The notes below the pieces were generated by a model. That model worked only from the letters and a program-made list of their open reading frames with translations, was not told where the DNA came from and searched no databases. Both the position numbers and the translations under genes were made by a program. From NCBI RefSeq assembly GCF_013415325.1, contig NZ_JACBYE010000003.1, positions 62,001 through 126,000 of the forward strand: a DNA stretch of 64,000 nt, written 5' to 3'. This document shows, one piece after another, positions 8,673 to 18,222 of this stretch (position 1 is its first letter; every line of letters starts with the position of its first letter). The stretch is from Sanguibacter inulinus. GTDB taxonomy: Bacteria; Actinomycetota; Actinomycetes; Actinomycetales; Cellulomonadaceae.

Positions 8673-8799
8673 TTTGGTCACGCCATACTGGGACTAAGTG
8701 CCCTTCTTTCGCGTCTAGGCCGTGAAAATAGGCTGCGGGTGATTTTGGGACGTGAACCCAAGGGTGTCGAACGCTCGCGCTTGACCCTCAGCGAGCTGT

Positions 8800-8821
8800 C
8801 GTCCCGGGCGTGCCCGGGACG
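8800..8821. repeat. Perfect GC hairpin in chvE-glyA intergenic region
   Basis: Arms 8800-8809 and 8812-8821 form a 10-bp perfect stem with a 2-nt spacer. It lies between the divergent chvE promoter and the glyA promoter; there is no upstream gene for it to terminate. The rest of 8673-8860 shows no convincing small gene. Confidence 0.5.
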
Positions 8822-8867
8822 TCGTCGTGGGCGTGGACGACCCTGGCGTCGTCCGGCGACCGTGGGC

Positions 8868-8873
8868 TACGAT
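8868..8873 (+). promoter_or_regulatory. glyA-folD promoter (-10)
   Basis: TACGAT, with a weak TGGCGT about 18 bp upstream. Transcription would start near 8880, immediately at the 5' edge of the riboswitch aptamer, which supports the assignment. Confidence 0.5.
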
Positions 8874-8877
8874 CTCC

Positions 8878-9012
8878 ACGTCGTGACTGGCGTCTGTGCC
8901 CACGTCGCCCGAGCGGTCCGAGAGGCCCCGGGGGACCAGCACAGGATGGTGGACCACCACCGGGGAGCGACGTGCACCACTCGACTTCGGGTCGTCCGCC
9001 TGGGCCCCGGTC
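8878..9012 (+). ncRNA. ZTP (pfl) riboswitch aptamer upstream of glyA
   Basis: Three blocks match the pfl/ZTP aptamer consensus in order: CGTGACTGGCG (8882-8892), CCACCGGGGAGCGACG (8957-8972) and CCGCCTGGGC (8996-9005). ZTP/ZMP binding signals shortage of 10-formyl-tetrahydrofolate and switches on one-carbon genes. Here it precedes glyA and folD, which are known members of that regulon. A hairpin at 9038-9059 (GCCCGG pairing with CCGGGC) between aptamer and start codon could be part of the expression platform. Confidence 0.85.
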
Positions 9013-9133
9013 ACCCGTACACGGTGCGTGTGCGCGTGCCCGGACGACGAGTCCCGGGCCGTGCTCACGCAGCAGGTACGCCAGCCGGTCCCGCACGGGG
9101 CAGGCCGACCGACCCCCGCTGCAAGGAGAGAAC

Positions 9134-10426
9134 ATGACCGCTCTGAACGAGAACACCGTCATGAACCAGGGCATCGCCCAGGTCGACCCCGAGATCGCGG
9201 CAGTCCTCGACGGCGAGCTCGCGCGTCAGCGCGACACCCTCGAGATGATCGCCTCCGAGAACTTCGTCCCGCGGGCCGTGCTCGAGGCCCAGGGCTCCGT
9301 GCTCACCAACAAGTACGCCGAGGGCTACCCCGGCAAGCGCTACTACGGCGGCTGCGAGCAGGTCGACATCGCCGAGACGCTCGCGATCCAGCGGGTCAAG
9401 GCCCTCTACGGCGCCGAGCACGCGAACGTCCAGCCGCACTCGGGTGCGACGGCCAACGCCGCTGTGCTGCACGCCCTCATCAACAAGGGCGACAAGATCC
9501 TCGGCCTCGAGCTCGCGCACGGTGGTCACCTCACGCACGGCATGAAGATCAACTTCTCCGGCCGCCTCTACGAGGTCGCCGCGTACGGCGTCGACCCCGA
9601 GACCCACCTCGTCGACATGGACAAGGTCCGCGAGACCGCCCTCGCCGAGCGCCCCGACGTGATCATCGGCGGCTGGTCCGCCTACCCGCGCCACCTCGAC
9701 TTCGCGGCCTTCAGGTCGATCGCCGACGAGGTCGGCGCGAAGCTCTGGGTCGACATGGCGCACTTCGCGGGTCTCGTCGCCGCCGGTCTGCACCCCAACC
9801 CTGTCGAGCACGCCGACGTCGTCTCGTCGACCGTCCACAAGACGATCGGCGGGCCCCGCTCCGGCTTCATCCTGTCCCGCGAGGAGTACGCCAAGAAGAT
9901 CGACTCGGCCGTGTTCCCAGGTCAGCAGGGTGGACCGCTCATGCACGTGGTGGCCGCCAAGGCCGTCGCCTTCAAGATCGCCGCCTCCGAGGAGTTCGCC
10001 GAGCGCCAGCACCGCGTGCTGCGCGGTGCCAAGATCATCGCCGACCGCCTCACCGCGGCCGACGTCACCGAGGCAGGCGTCTCCGTCCTCACCGGAGGCA
10101 CCGACGTGCACCTCGTGCTCGTCGACCTGCGCCACTCCGACCTCGACGGCCAGCAGGCCGAAGACCTCCTGCACGCCGTGGGCATCACCGTGAACCGCAA
10201 CGCCGTGCCCTTCGACCCGCGCCCCCCGCGCGTCACCTCGGGCCTGCGCATCGGCACGCCTGCGCTGGCCGCCCGCGGCTTCGGCGACGAAGAGTTTACC
10301 GAGGTCGCCGACATCATCGCGGAGGCGCTCAAGGCTGGCGCCGCGACCGACGTCGAGTCCCTCAAGGCGCGCGTGGACAAGCTCACGGGCGACTTCCCGC
10401 TGTACCCCGGGCTCCAGCAGTACTGA
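9134..10426 (+). CDS. glyA: Serine hydroxymethyltransferase
   Basis: A 430-residue PLP enzyme interconverting serine plus tetrahydrofolate and glycine plus 5,10-methylene-tetrahydrofolate in the cytosol. Visible family marks: [17 protein letters not shown] near the N-terminus, [13 protein letters not shown], and the PLP-lysine region [14 protein letters not shown] (about residues 236-249, Lys241). The ATG at 9134 follows GCAAGGAGAG. A longer frame from 8810 runs through the riboswitch and is not coding. It is first gene of the riboswitch-controlled pair with folD. Confidence 0.97.
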   Translation: MTALNENTVMNQGIAQVDPEIAAVLDGELARQRDTLEMIASENFVPRAVLEAQGSVLTNKYAEGYPGKRYYGGCEQVDIAETLAIQRVKALYGAEHANVQPHSGATANAAVLHALINKGDKILGLELAHGGHLTHGMKINFSGRLYEVAAYGVDPETHLVDMDKVRETALAERPDVIIGGWSAYPRHLDFAAFRSIADEVGAKLWVDMAHFAGLVAAGLHPNPVEHADVVSSTVHKTIGGPRSGFILSREEYAKKIDSAVFPGQQGGPLMHVVAAKAVAFKIAASEEFAERQHRVLRGAKIIADRLTAADVTEAGVSVLTGGTDVHLVLVDLRHSDLDGQQAEDLLHAVGITVNRNAVPFDPRPPRVTSGLRIGTPALAARGFGDEEFTEVADIIAEALKAGAATDVESLKARVDKLTGDFPLYPGLQQY

Positions 10427-10436
10427 GCCGTCCCCT

Positions 10437-10475
10437 GGGCAGCAGCCCGGCACCGTCCGTGCCGGGCTGCTGCCC
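10437..10475 (+). terminator. Hairpin between glyA and folD
   Basis: A perfect 17-bp stem with a 5-nt loop (10437-10453 and 10459-10475), no U-tract. It lies in the 151-bp glyA-folD gap, so it may uncouple the two genes partly; no second riboswitch is seen before folD. Confidence 0.75.
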
Positions 10476-10577
10476 TGCTCCACGGGCGACTGGCCACGAG
10501 CCGCCGGCCGCACCTGGCACCCGCGCCCAGCCGCCCCGACCGGGCGCACCTGAGCACAGAATCTTGAGGAGACACCC

Positions 10578-11465
10578 ATGACCGCACAGATCCTCGACGG
10601 CAAGGCCGCGTCCCGTCAGATCAAGGACGAGCTGACCACCCGCGTCGCGACGCTCCGCGCCGCTGGCGTGACACCCGGGCTGGGCACGCTGCTCGTCGGC
10701 AGCGACCCCGGCTCGCAGTGGTACGTCGCGGGCAAGCACCGCGACTGCGCCGAGGTGGGCATCGAGTCCATCCGCGAAGACCTCCCTGAGGAGGCCGCGC
10801 AGGAGGAGATCGAGGCGGCGGTGCGTCGCCTCAACGACGACCCGCGCTGCACCGGCTACATCGTCCAGCTCCCGCTGCCGAAGGGCATCGACACCAACCG
10901 GGTGCTCGAGCTCGTCGACCCCGCCAAGGACGCCGACGGCCTGCACCCGACCAACCTCGGGCGTCTGGTGCTGCGCACGAACGAGCCGATCGAGTCGTCA
11001 CTTCCCTGCACCCCCGCAGGCATCATCGACCTCGTCGAGCGCAACGGGATCTCCCTGGCGGGCAAGCATGTGGTGGTCGTCGGTCGCGGTACGACGGTCG
11101 GTCGGTCGATCGGGCTGCTGCTGACCCGCCGGGCGGTCAACGCCACGGTGACGCTCACGCACACCGGGACGACCGACCTCTCCTCGCACCTGCGCAGCGC
11201 CGACGTGATCGTCGCCGCGGCCGGGGTGCCCGGGATCGTCAAGGCTGAAGACGTCAAGGCGGGCGCCGTCGTCATCGACGTCGGCGTCAGCAGGACGACG
11301 GACCCTGAGACCGGCAAGAGCAAGGTCGTCGGCGACGTCGACCCGGCTGTCGCCGAGGTCGCCGCGTGGATCTCGCCGAACCCCGGCGGGGTAGGACCGA
11401 TGACGCGCGCGATGCTCCTCGCCAACGTCGTCGACACCGCAGAGCGCGTGCTCGCGGCGCGCTGA
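10578..11465 (+). CDS. folD: Methylene-THF dehydrogenase / methenyl-THF cyclohydrolase
   Basis: A 295-residue bifunctional enzyme converting 5,10-methylene-THF to 10-formyl-THF with NADP. Conserved features: [14 protein letters not shown] with the catalytic lysine (Lys54; family motif YxxxK), [20 protein letters not shown], and the nucleotide-binding loop [13 protein letters not shown], ending [14 protein letters not shown]. The ATG at 10578 follows TTGAGGAGAC. It acts directly after GlyA, supplying formyl groups for purine synthesis, consistent with the ZTP riboswitch upstream. Confidence 0.97.
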   Translation: MTAQILDGKAASRQIKDELTTRVATLRAAGVTPGLGTLLVGSDPGSQWYVAGKHRDCAEVGIESIREDLPEEAAQEEIEAAVRRLNDDPRCTGYIVQLPLPKGIDTNRVLELVDPAKDADGLHPTNLGRLVLRTNEPIESSLPCTPAGIIDLVERNGISLAGKHVVVVGRGTTVGRSIGLLLTRRAVNATVTLTHTGTTDLSSHLRSADVIVAAAGVPGIVKAEDVKAGAVVIDVGVSRTTDPETGKSKVVGDVDPAVAEVAAWISPNPGGVGPMTRAMLLANVVDTAERVLAAR

Positions 11466-11472
11466 TCCTCGC

Positions 11473-11537
11473 GAGGAGCCGAGCACGGCCTCCCGTGAGG
11501 AGCCGAGCCCGGCCTCTCGCGAGGTTCCTAGCCTCAC
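11473..11537. repeat. 24-bp tandem repeat downstream of folD
   Basis: Two near-identical 24-bp units (11473-11496, 11497-11520) and a decayed third start GAGGAGCCGAG. It is noncoding, between the folD stop and its terminator. Confidence 0.7.
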
Positions 11538-11581
11538 GCGCGACGAGGCCACCGGTGCACGGTCCGGTGGCCTCGTCGCGC
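11538..11581. terminator. Bidirectional terminator between folD and reductase gene
   Basis: A perfect 18-bp stem (11538-11555 with 11564-11581) and 8-nt loop between two convergent genes. Confidence 0.85.
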
Positions 11582-11617
11582 TCGACCCGCGTCTGACCTG
11601 CGTCTGACGTTCGGCCC

Positions 11618-12577
11618 TCAGGGCACCAGTACGATCCGCCCGAAGACAGAACCGAGGTCCATCCGCCGGTGAGCGTCGGCCGCCTGCGCGAGCGGCAGGA
11701 CGTCGTCCACCACGGCGTGCAGCTCCCCACGGGACGCCGCGGCGAGCTGCGCGGCACGGACAGGGTCGCGCACGGAGGCCGGGACCGAGTCGAGGCTGAA
11801 GGTCGCGAACGACCGCGACTGCTGGAACGTGGACAGGAGCCGTGCGCCGAAGTCCGCCGGCGGGAAGCCGGCCACGACGCCGAGCAGCACCATGCGCCCG
11901 TTCGGCGCGAGCCTGTCGACGAAGTCGGGCAGCGCAGCGCCGCCCGCGATGTCGACGATGACGTCGAAGGTGGCCGAGCCACCGTCCTCGGCCCGGCCGT
12001 CCCGGTCGAGCACGTGCGTCGCGCCGAGCGCGCGCAGCCGGTCACCCCGCTCCTGGGACGACGTCGTGACCGCCACGATGCTCGCCCCGGCACGGACCCC
12101 GAGCTCGACGGCCGCGATCCCGATGCTCCCGGCAGCCCCACGGACCAAGAGCGACTCGCCCGCACGCAGGTGCGCGTGGGTCAGAGCGAGCTGGGCGACC
12201 GTGGCCGCTCCTCCGACAGTCACCGCGTCGACCGAGGACAGCCCGTCGGGCAGCTCCACGACGTCGTCGGCCCGCGCGACGGCCTGCTCCGCGTACCCGC
12301 CGCTCGTCCCTGTGAAGGCCCACACGCGGCGGCCGACCCACGCCGGGTCGACCCCGGCTCCGACCGAGGACACCGTGCCTGCGACCTCGCTGCCGAGGAT
12401 CATGCCCTCGGAGAATGCCGGTCCGAGGGCGCCCCTCCGGACGACGGCGTCGACCCCGCCGACCCCGATCGCCTCCGTCTGCACCACGAGGTGGGCGGAT
12501 TGCGGGACGGGCGGGGGCAGCTCGACCACCGCCATCCCGCTCGGGTCTCCGAACTGCTGGATCATCACTGCGCGCAC
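11618..12577 (-). CDS. Zinc-independent MDR oxidoreductase (quinone reductase-like)
   Basis: A 319-residue medium-chain dehydrogenase/reductase. It has the GroES-like N-terminal domain (GMILGSEVAGTVSSVG) and a Rossmann domain with GAAGSIGIAAVEL (about residues 145-157). The cysteine/histidine ligands of zinc alcohol dehydrogenases are absent, placing it with zeta-crystallin/quinone oxidoreductases, which use NADPH. The GTG at 12577 has GAGGAGAG upstream; the 41-residue Arg-rich extension in the same frame is unlikely to be translated. It is divergent from a TetR gene that probably represses it. Confidence 0.87.
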   Translation of the reverse strand: MRAVMIQQFGDPSGMAVVELPPPVPQSAHLVVQTEAIGVGGVDAVVRRGALGPAFSEGMILGSEVAGTVSSVGAGVDPAWVGRRVWAFTGTSGGYAEQAVARADDVVELPDGLSSVDAVTVGGAATVAQLALTHAHLRAGESLLVRGAAGSIGIAAVELGVRAGASIVAVTTSSQERGDRLRALGATHVLDRDGRAEDGGSATFDVIVDIAGGAALPDFVDRLAPNGRMVLLGVVAGFPPADFGARLLSTFQQSRSFATFSLDSVPASVRDPVRAAQLAAASRGELHAVVDDVLPLAQAADAHRRMDLGSVFGRIVLVP

Positions 12578-12626
12578 TGGTTCTCTCCTCGATGGTGGCC
12601 TGGGGCTGTACTCTCGGGACGCTAAC

Positions 12627-12640
12627 GGACGCACCCGTCC
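12627..12640. promoter_or_regulatory. Candidate TetR operator (inverted repeat)
   Basis: GGACG-CACC-CGTCC in the 95-bp space between the divergent reductase and TetR genes. Short arms, so moderate support. Confidence 0.4.
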
Positions 12641-12672
12641 ACATCGTCGAAGTGAGAGAGGTTGGTCAGCAG

Positions 12673-13260
12673 GTGACTCAGAAGCTGCGGTCCGACGCAC
12701 GCGACAACCGCGACCGCATCCTCGCCGCGGCGCGTGAGCTCTTCGCCGAGTCGGGCCTCGATGTGGGGATGCGCGAGATCGCTCGTAAGGCTGAGGTTGG
12801 GCCTGCGACCCTCTACCGTCGCTTCCCGAGCAGGCAGGATCTCGTCGCGGAGGCCTTCGCCGTCGAGATCCGGTCGTGCAAGGAGACCGTCGAGGACGGG
12901 TGCGAAGATCCCGACGCGTGGCATGGGCTGACCTCGGTGGTGACGAGTCTCGTGACGGCCAACGTCCACAACCGGGGCTTCATGGACGCCTTCCTGTCGG
13001 CAGACCCGCCGGACCAGCTGATCTCGGCCGAGAGGCGTGAGATCCTCCGGCGGCTCACGGGCCTGGCTCGGCGCGCCCAGGCGCAGGGGAGGCTGCGCTC
13101 GGACTTCGAGATCGACGACCTCGTCCTCGTCCTGCTCGCAGTCCGAGGGCTCAGCGCGCTCGCCCCCGCGGCACGTGACACGGCCGCCCGACGTCTCGCG
13201 GTCCTTGCTGTCGACGCGCTCCGAGCTCCGGAGGACCCGCCAGTGGACCGCCCGGCCTGA
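12673..13260 (+). CDS. TetR-family transcriptional repressor
   Basis: A 195-residue regulator. The N-terminal helix-turn-helix is typical (RILAAARELFAESGLDVGMR, then IARKAEVGPATLYRRFPSRQ, about residues 13-50). The rest is helical and carries the ligand pocket. Two GTG starts fit: 12652 and 12673; I prefer 12673 because AGAGAGG lies about 10 nt upstream, while 12652 lacks a site. Divergent from the MDR oxidoreductase, a common arrangement for a repressor with its detoxification target. Confidence 0.88.
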   Translation: MTQKLRSDARDNRDRILAAARELFAESGLDVGMREIARKAEVGPATLYRRFPSRQDLVAEAFAVEIRSCKETVEDGCEDPDAWHGLTSVVTSLVTANVHNRGFMDAFLSADPPDQLISAERREILRRLTGLARRAQAQGRLRSDFEIDDLVLVLLAVRGLSALAPAARDTAARRLAVLAVDALRAPEDPPVDRPA

Positions 13261-13426
13261 CATCTGGTCTGCCGACCGGCTCGCAGCCGGGACTCGGGCC
13301 CCGGCGTCTGTCCGCCGCCGGCCCGGTGCGCACGGCCTCGGCGATGGGCGTCCTGCCCGCCGCCGACACGGCGGGGACGGCCTCGGCGGTTCACGCCCTG
13401 TCGGTGGGATGAGGTTGGATAGGCGC

Positions 13427-14227
13427 ATGGTCACCATCGCTACAGCCAACGTCAACGGCATCCGTGCCGCGTACCGCAACGGGATGGGGGAGTGGCTCGC
13501 CCAGCGCACACCGGAGATCCTGCTGCTCCAAGAGGTCCGCGCGACCGACGAGATCCTCGAGGGTCTGCTCGGCGAAGGCTGGAACAGCGTCCACCAGGCC
13601 TGCGACATCAAGGGTCGTGCGGGCGTCGCCATCGCCACGACCCTCCCGTTCAAGGCTGTGCGTGTCGGGCTCGGCAACGGCGAGCCGGAGGTCCCCGTCG
13701 ACACCGGTCGCTGGGTCGAGGCCGACATCGAGCTCCCGACGGGGGAGACCATCACGGTCGTCTCCGTCTACATCCACTCGGGCACCGCCGGCACGCCGAA
13801 GATGGACCAGAAGTTCGCGCACCTCGAGAAGGTCGACGCGCGCATGCGCGAGCTCCTCGAGAGCGGCGCCCACGTGGTCGTCGGCGGGGACGTCAACATC
13901 GCCCACCAGAACGTCGACATCAAGAACTGGAAGGGCAACCTCAAGTCGGCAGGATTCCTGCCCGAGGAGCGTGCCTACCTCGACCGCTGGTTCGAGGCCG
14001 GCTGGGTCGACCTCGGCCGTCGCCACGGCGGCGAGGGCCCCGGGCCGTACACGTGGTGGTCCAACCGTGGTCAGTCCTTCGCCAACGACGCCGGGTGGCG
14101 CATCGACTACCAGCTCGTCTCGCCGGCTCTGGCCGAGCTCGCGTCGAACGTGCACGTCGACCGTGCCGACTCCTACGAGGCACGCTGGAGCGACCACGCC
14201 CCGCTCCTCGCGGACTACGCGCTCTGA
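13427..14227 (+). CDS. xthA: Exodeoxyribonuclease III / AP endonuclease
   Basis: A 266-residue EEP-fold nuclease that cuts at abasic sites and removes 3' blocks in base-excision repair. Catalytic motifs in order: TANVNGIRAA, LLLQEVRA (metal-binding Glu), YIHSG, GGDVNIAH (Asp and Asn), RIDYQL, and SDHAPL (catalytic His). The start at 13427 is preceded by GGTTGGATAGG; an in-frame ATG at 13409 would add six residues. It stands alone with its own terminator. The 166 bp upstream show nothing recognisable. Confidence 0.94.
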   Translation: MVTIATANVNGIRAAYRNGMGEWLAQRTPEILLLQEVRATDEILEGLLGEGWNSVHQACDIKGRAGVAIATTLPFKAVRVGLGNGEPEVPVDTGRWVEADIELPTGETITVVSVYIHSGTAGTPKMDQKFAHLEKVDARMRELLESGAHVVVGGDVNIAHQNVDIKNWKGNLKSAGFLPEERAYLDRWFEAGWVDLGRRHGGEGPGPYTWWSNRGQSFANDAGWRIDYQLVSPALAELASNVHVDRADSYEARWSDHAPLLADYAL

Positions 14228-14249
14228 CAGCCCCAGCACACAGCCGACC

Positions 14250-14286
14250 ACGGGCCCGGGACCTCGCGAAGAGGTGCCGGGCCCGT
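14250..14286. terminator. Bidirectional terminator after xthA
   Basis: A 16-bp stem with one mismatch (arms starting ACGGGCCCGG and ending CCGGGCCCGT) and a 5-nt loop; outer arms around 14235-14315 (CAGCACACAGC with GCTGTGTG) could extend it. It separates convergent xthA and the exporter permease. Confidence 0.75.
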
Positions 14287-14322
14287 CGTCGTCTCGCTGT
14301 GTGCCTGTGCTGGCCGGTCGGC

Positions 14323-15855
14323 TCAGATGCCTCCGCGCAGCGCGGTGATCGGCTCGATCGCCGAGGCCTTCATGGCGGGGTACAGACCGGCGACGAGGCC
14401 GATCACCCCGCCCATCGCCGCGGCACCGAGCGCCATCCGGACGTCGAGGATCGCCGTCCAGTCTTTGAGGATCGACACCCCCACCACGACGAACACGCCG
14501 ATCGCCGCGCCGATGAGCCCGCCGAGCATCCCGATGACCACAGACTCGACCACGAACTGCCCGGCGATGTTCTTCTTGGACGCCCCGAGCGCCCGTCGCA
14601 GGCCGATCTCACCCCGGCGCTCCATGACGGAGAGCAGCGTGACGTTGGCGATCCCGAGTCCTCCGACGAGCAGTGCGACTCCGCCGAGCGCGAGGAAGAT
14701 CGCGTTGATGTCGGCCTGGACGGCCTGACGCAGCTCCGAGGCCTGGGCAGGAGCCTTCACCTCGAAGTTCTCGGGGGTGTTCGGGTCGAGCGCGATCGGC
14801 ACCTGCTGGCTGATCAGCGGGCCCGATCCCGTCGCGATCCGCAGGTGCATCTCCTCGGCTGACGTGAGGCCGAAGTCTGCCCGCGCAGTGCCGAGAGGCA
14901 AGATCACGGAGTCCAGCAGGTCCGGGCGGCGTTGCATCGCGTCGACGATCCCGACGACCGTGTAGCTGTCGTCGCCGATGAAGATCGACGGCTGGCTCTC
15001 GACGCGACTCAGCCCGAGCTGGTCGGCGGCCCGCTGACCCAGCACCACGACCCTGTCGGCCCGCTCGCTGTGACGGTCGTCGAAGAACCGGCCGGTGACG
15101 ACCTCTCCGCGGACCGCGTCGAGCAGCCCGCCCGAGGCGGCCACGACACTCGGAGACACGACCTTGGGGGCTGAAGGATCGTTGACGGGGACGGCTGTGA
15201 CAGCGGCGTCCTTGATGTCGACTGTCCCCAGCATGCCGGCCCCCTCCACGCCGTTGAGCCGCAGCACCCGTTCCGGTGCGTCCCACGGCAGCGACGTCTT
15301 GGGGCGGGCGTTCCCGCTCCACGACGATCCCGTCGTCCCAGGCTGCACGAGAGCCTGCGTGGCAGAGACCGCGTCGAACTGTGCACTGATCTGACCTGCG
15401 GCGGTCTGGGCCAGGCCCACGGTGACCACGACAGATCCGATGCCGAGCACCGTGCCCAAGATCGTCAGCACGAGACGGCCCGGCTTGGCGCCGATCCCGT
15501 GCGCAGCCTCGGCGAAGAGGTCGCGCAGCGAGAACCTGTCCCGGCGTGCACCGAGGTGGATCTCGGAGCGGTCGAGGCGGGTGCGTCCGGAGCGCCAGAA
15601 CACGAGGCGGCCAGCCGTGCGACGCAGGCGTTCGGACCACGTCGGCTCTGCGGCCGCGCCGTCCAGGAGGTCGGCGAGCCCGTCCTTCTCCGGGTCGGAC
15701 GGACCGTCGGGCTGGTGGTCGTCGGACTGGGGTCCCTGGGTCTCGGGGGGTGCCGGAGCATCGTCTGTCACGACGGACGTGCCGCCTCCAGAACTGTCGA
15801 CCGGTCGGGTGGCAAGGGGCGCGGTTCCCTCTCGTCGGGGACGTCGGAAGATCAT
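14323..15855 (-). CDS. MacB/FtsX-type ABC exporter permease
   Basis: A 510-residue permease. A cytoplasmic N-terminal tail of about 115 residues rich in Pro/Asp/Ser precedes the first membrane helix (VLTILGTVLGIGSVVVTVG). A large extracellular MacB-like domain (about 150-380) follows, then three C-terminal helices (AIFLALGGVALLVGGLGI, VVIGMLGGLIGAAIG, MGGVIGLVAGLYPA). The motif RRGEIGLRRALGASK between them is the family coupling loop. It overlaps the ATPase gene by 4 bp. The long N-terminal tail is unusual for the family. Likely exports a peptide or lipid-like compound; substrate unknown. Confidence 0.88.
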   Translation of the reverse strand: MIFRRPRREGTAPLATRPVDSSGGGTSVVTDDAPAPPETQGPQSDDHQPDGPSDPEKDGLADLLDGAAAEPTWSERLRRTAGRLVFWRSGRTRLDRSEIHLGARRDRFSLRDLFAEAAHGIGAKPGRLVLTILGTVLGIGSVVVTVGLAQTAAGQISAQFDAVSATQALVQPGTTGSSWSGNARPKTSLPWDAPERVLRLNGVEGAGMLGTVDIKDAAVTAVPVNDPSAPKVVSPSVVAASGGLLDAVRGEVVTGRFFDDRHSERADRVVVLGQRAADQLGLSRVESQPSIFIGDDSYTVVGIVDAMQRRPDLLDSVILPLGTARADFGLTSAEEMHLRIATGSGPLISQQVPIALDPNTPENFEVKAPAQASELRQAVQADINAIFLALGGVALLVGGLGIANVTLLSVMERRGEIGLRRALGASKKNIAGQFVVESVVIGMLGGLIGAAIGVFVVVGVSILKDWTAILDVRMALGAAAMGGVIGLVAGLYPAMKASAIEPITALRGGI

Positions 15856-16559
15856 GCGAGCTCCTGCAGACGGCCGTCGGAGATGCGGACCCGGCGCTCG
15901 GCTCGGGTTGAGACCGCGAGGTCGTGGGTGATGACCACGAGGGTCAGACCGTCGGCGTGGAGCTCGTCGAAGAGATCCATGATCCCTGCCGAGTTCTTGG
16001 TGTCGAGGTTCCCGGTGGGTTCGTCGGCGAGCAACAGCTTGGGGTCGGCGACCACCGAGCGGGCGATCGCGACGCGCTGGCGCTCACCGCCCGAGAGCGT
16101 CGAGGGCGTGAAGTCGACACGGTGGTCGAGGCCCACGCGCTCGAGCGCTGTGCGAGCCCGCTGCTCCCGCTCGCCGCGCGGGACGCCCGAGTAGAGCGTC
16201 GCGAGCAGGACGTTGTCGAGGACCGTGCGGTGCGGCAGGAGGTGGAAGGACTGGAACACAAAACCGATCCGGCCACCGCGCAGCGCTGCACGGTCCGACT
16301 CGGACGCGGTGCCTGTGGGCAGACCGTCGAGCCTGTACTCACCGCTGGTCGGACGGTCGAGCAGACCCAGGATGTGCAGCAGGGTCGACTTGCCAGACCC
16401 CGACGGCCCGATGATCGACAGGTAGTCACCGGACCGCACCGTGAGGTTCACGTCGGTCAGGGCGTTCACGGGCCCCGGGAAGGTGCGCGTGAGGTCGACC
16501 AGCTCGACGACGGGTTGACGTACTGCGACCTCGACGGTCTGCTCGTCGACAGCGGTCAC
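15852..16559 (-). CDS. MacB/LolD-type ABC exporter ATPase
   Basis: A 235-residue ATPase: Walker A GPSGSGKST, Q-loop region GFVFQSFHLL, signature LSGGERQRVAIARS, Walker B LLLADEPTGNLD and H-loop THD. This set is diagnostic for the LolD/MacB/FtsE group that powers FtsX-like permeases. It overlaps both neighbours by 4 bp, so adaptor, ATPase and permease are made from one message. Confidence 0.94.
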   Translation of the reverse strand: MTAVDEQTVEVAVRQPVVELVDLTRTFPGPVNALTDVNLTVRSGDYLSIIGPSGSGKSTLLHILGLLDRPTSGEYRLDGLPTGTASESDRAALRGGRIGFVFQSFHLLPHRTVLDNVLLATLYSGVPRGEREQRARTALERVGLDHRVDFTPSTLSGGERQRVAIARSVVADPKLLLADEPTGNLDTKNSAGIMDLFDELHADGLTLVVITHDLAVSTRAERRVRISDGRLQELA

Positions 16560-18148
16560 TTGCCGACCACGACCTGGTCGGAGGCCGAGAGCGGCTGCTC
16601 GGACGACACGATCTGCACGAAGCCGTCGGCTGCCAGGCCCGTCTCGACCGTCACGAGCGCTGTCGTACCGTCGGAGGCGGCCCGCTCGATGCGCGACTCG
16701 CCGCCCGAGCCAGCGGTGAGCGCCGCTGCCGGGACGGCCAGCACCTCTTCACCGGTCGAGCTCACAGGGACGGTGATCTTGATGTTCTGGCCGAGCAGCA
16801 CGGCGATCTGCTCGTCGGTGAGCCCTCCGGGCACGAAGGTCACCGTGAAGCGCGACGTCGTGGCGCTGTCTCCGCCCTCACCCTCACCGCCGTCCTCACC
16901 CTCGGGCGCTTCCGACTCGGTGGCCGGGACGATCTCCGAGACCGTGCCGGTGATGGTCCCGCCGCCGTCAGGGACGGGGAACGTGCCGGTCATGCCGACC
17001 TCGAGCAGCTCGGCGTCGGAGGCCGCGAGCGAGCCCTCGACGACCACGTCGGCGCCGGAGACGCTCATGAACGGCGTCGACCCCGAGAGTGTGGTGCCTC
17101 GCTTGGTCTGGACCTGGTCCACGCGGCGCGGCAGGTTCGAGAAGTACACGACCTCGGCTGCCGGGAGTGCTGTCATGGTGCTCTCGAGCGCCGTGTCGAG
17201 GTCTGCCTGAGCCTGCTCGACGGCCGCGCGGGCGTTGTCGCGAGCGGTGACCTCGCTCGAGGTGCCTGTGCCCGCGTTCTTCTCCTCGCGAGCCGCGATG
17301 GCGATATCGAGTGCTTCCTGAGCGCTGTCGACCTCGTCTTGGAGGCTCTGGGGAGACGGCGGGTCGCCAGCCCCTTCCTCGGGAGGAGGCTGTGGGGTGT
17401 CCCGAGCGGCGATCTTCTGGTTCAGCAGGCGCTGTGCGTCGTTGACCTCGCTCTGAGCAGTCATCCGCTCGGACTTCGTCGCACCACCGGCTGCAGTCGT
17501 CAGCGCAGCTTCGGCCTCCGCCAGCATGTCCTTCGCCGACCGCAGCCCGTCGCGGGCCGACTGCAGCGCCGCGGTGTCTTCGTCGCTCGCCGCAGGTGAC
17601 GGGTAGCCCGCCGCCACGTACAGCTGGTCGACGGCTGCGACTGTCGCCGCGTCGTACACGTCGGACTCGACGTTCCCGGGGTTGATCCCGAGAGCAGCCA
17701 GAGCCTGCTTGAGCTGGACGACGTCAGGCCCAGACACCCCGACCCTGAGGGTCCTGTAGGCAGGCAGCTCGCCCGGCAGCGCGATGACAGGCCGCCCGGC
17801 GACCTCGAGCACCACCGAGGCGGCGTCGATCGTCGTGCCCACCTCGGGGACCTGGCCTGTGACGACAGGGGTCCCTGAGATGTCTGTCGTGTCGATCGCG
17901 ACTGCGACGGACTCGTCGTAGAGCACGTCGGCGCGCAGGCTGACGTCGTTGGCGATGACGCGGTTCTCGACGGGCACGGTGATGAGCCCGGCCTCGGGCG
18001 GGGCGACCTTCGCTGCTGCGTCAGCCGGGGACTCGATGAATCGTGCGATGACGATCCCGGCCGTGAGGAACACGACGGCCACGGCTGCGAGCAGCCAGAT
18101 GACGCGGTTGCCGCTGAAGAACCTCGAGAGAGGCTTCGCTGCTGTCAT
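16556..18148 (-). CDS. Membrane-fusion adaptor with peptidoglycan-binding domain
   Basis: A 530-residue protein anchored by one N-terminal helix (VIWLLAAVAVVFLTAGIVIA, about residues 14-33). Outside the membrane there is a barrel-like strand region, then a PG_binding_1-like unit (LRVGVSGPDVVQLKQALAAL, about 130-150), a long coiled coil (about 185-325, with Ala/Asp/Glu heptads), and further beta domains (GTFPVPDGGGTITGTVSEIV). This is the actinobacterial counterpart of MacA/HlyD; the peptidoglycan-binding unit would hold it to the wall where no outer membrane exists. Acidic Glu/Gly insertion at about 395-412. Confidence 0.85.
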   Translation of the reverse strand: MTAAKPLSRFFSGNRVIWLLAAVAVVFLTAGIVIARFIESPADAAAKVAPPEAGLITVPVENRVIANDVSLRADVLYDESVAVAIDTTDISGTPVVTGQVPEVGTTIDAASVVLEVAGRPVIALPGELPAYRTLRVGVSGPDVVQLKQALAALGINPGNVESDVYDAATVAAVDQLYVAAGYPSPAASDEDTAALQSARDGLRSAKDMLAEAEAALTTAAGGATKSERMTAQSEVNDAQRLLNQKIAARDTPQPPPEEGAGDPPSPQSLQDEVDSAQEALDIAIAAREEKNAGTGTSSEVTARDNARAAVEQAQADLDTALESTMTALPAAEVVYFSNLPRRVDQVQTKRGTTLSGSTPFMSVSGADVVVEGSLAASDAELLEVGMTGTFPVPDGGGTITGTVSEIVPATESEAPEGEDGGEGEGGDSATTSRFTVTFVPGGLTDEQIAVLLGQNIKITVPVSSTGEEVLAVPAAALTAGSGGESRIERAASDGTTALVTVETGLAADGFVQIVSSEQPLSASDQVVVGK

Positions 18149-18222
18149 GACTGAACCGTTCTCCTGTGAGAAAGGCCGCGTACGGGCGCGGCGAGAGAGG
18201 TGGTGGGAGCGAGAGCGGTCCG

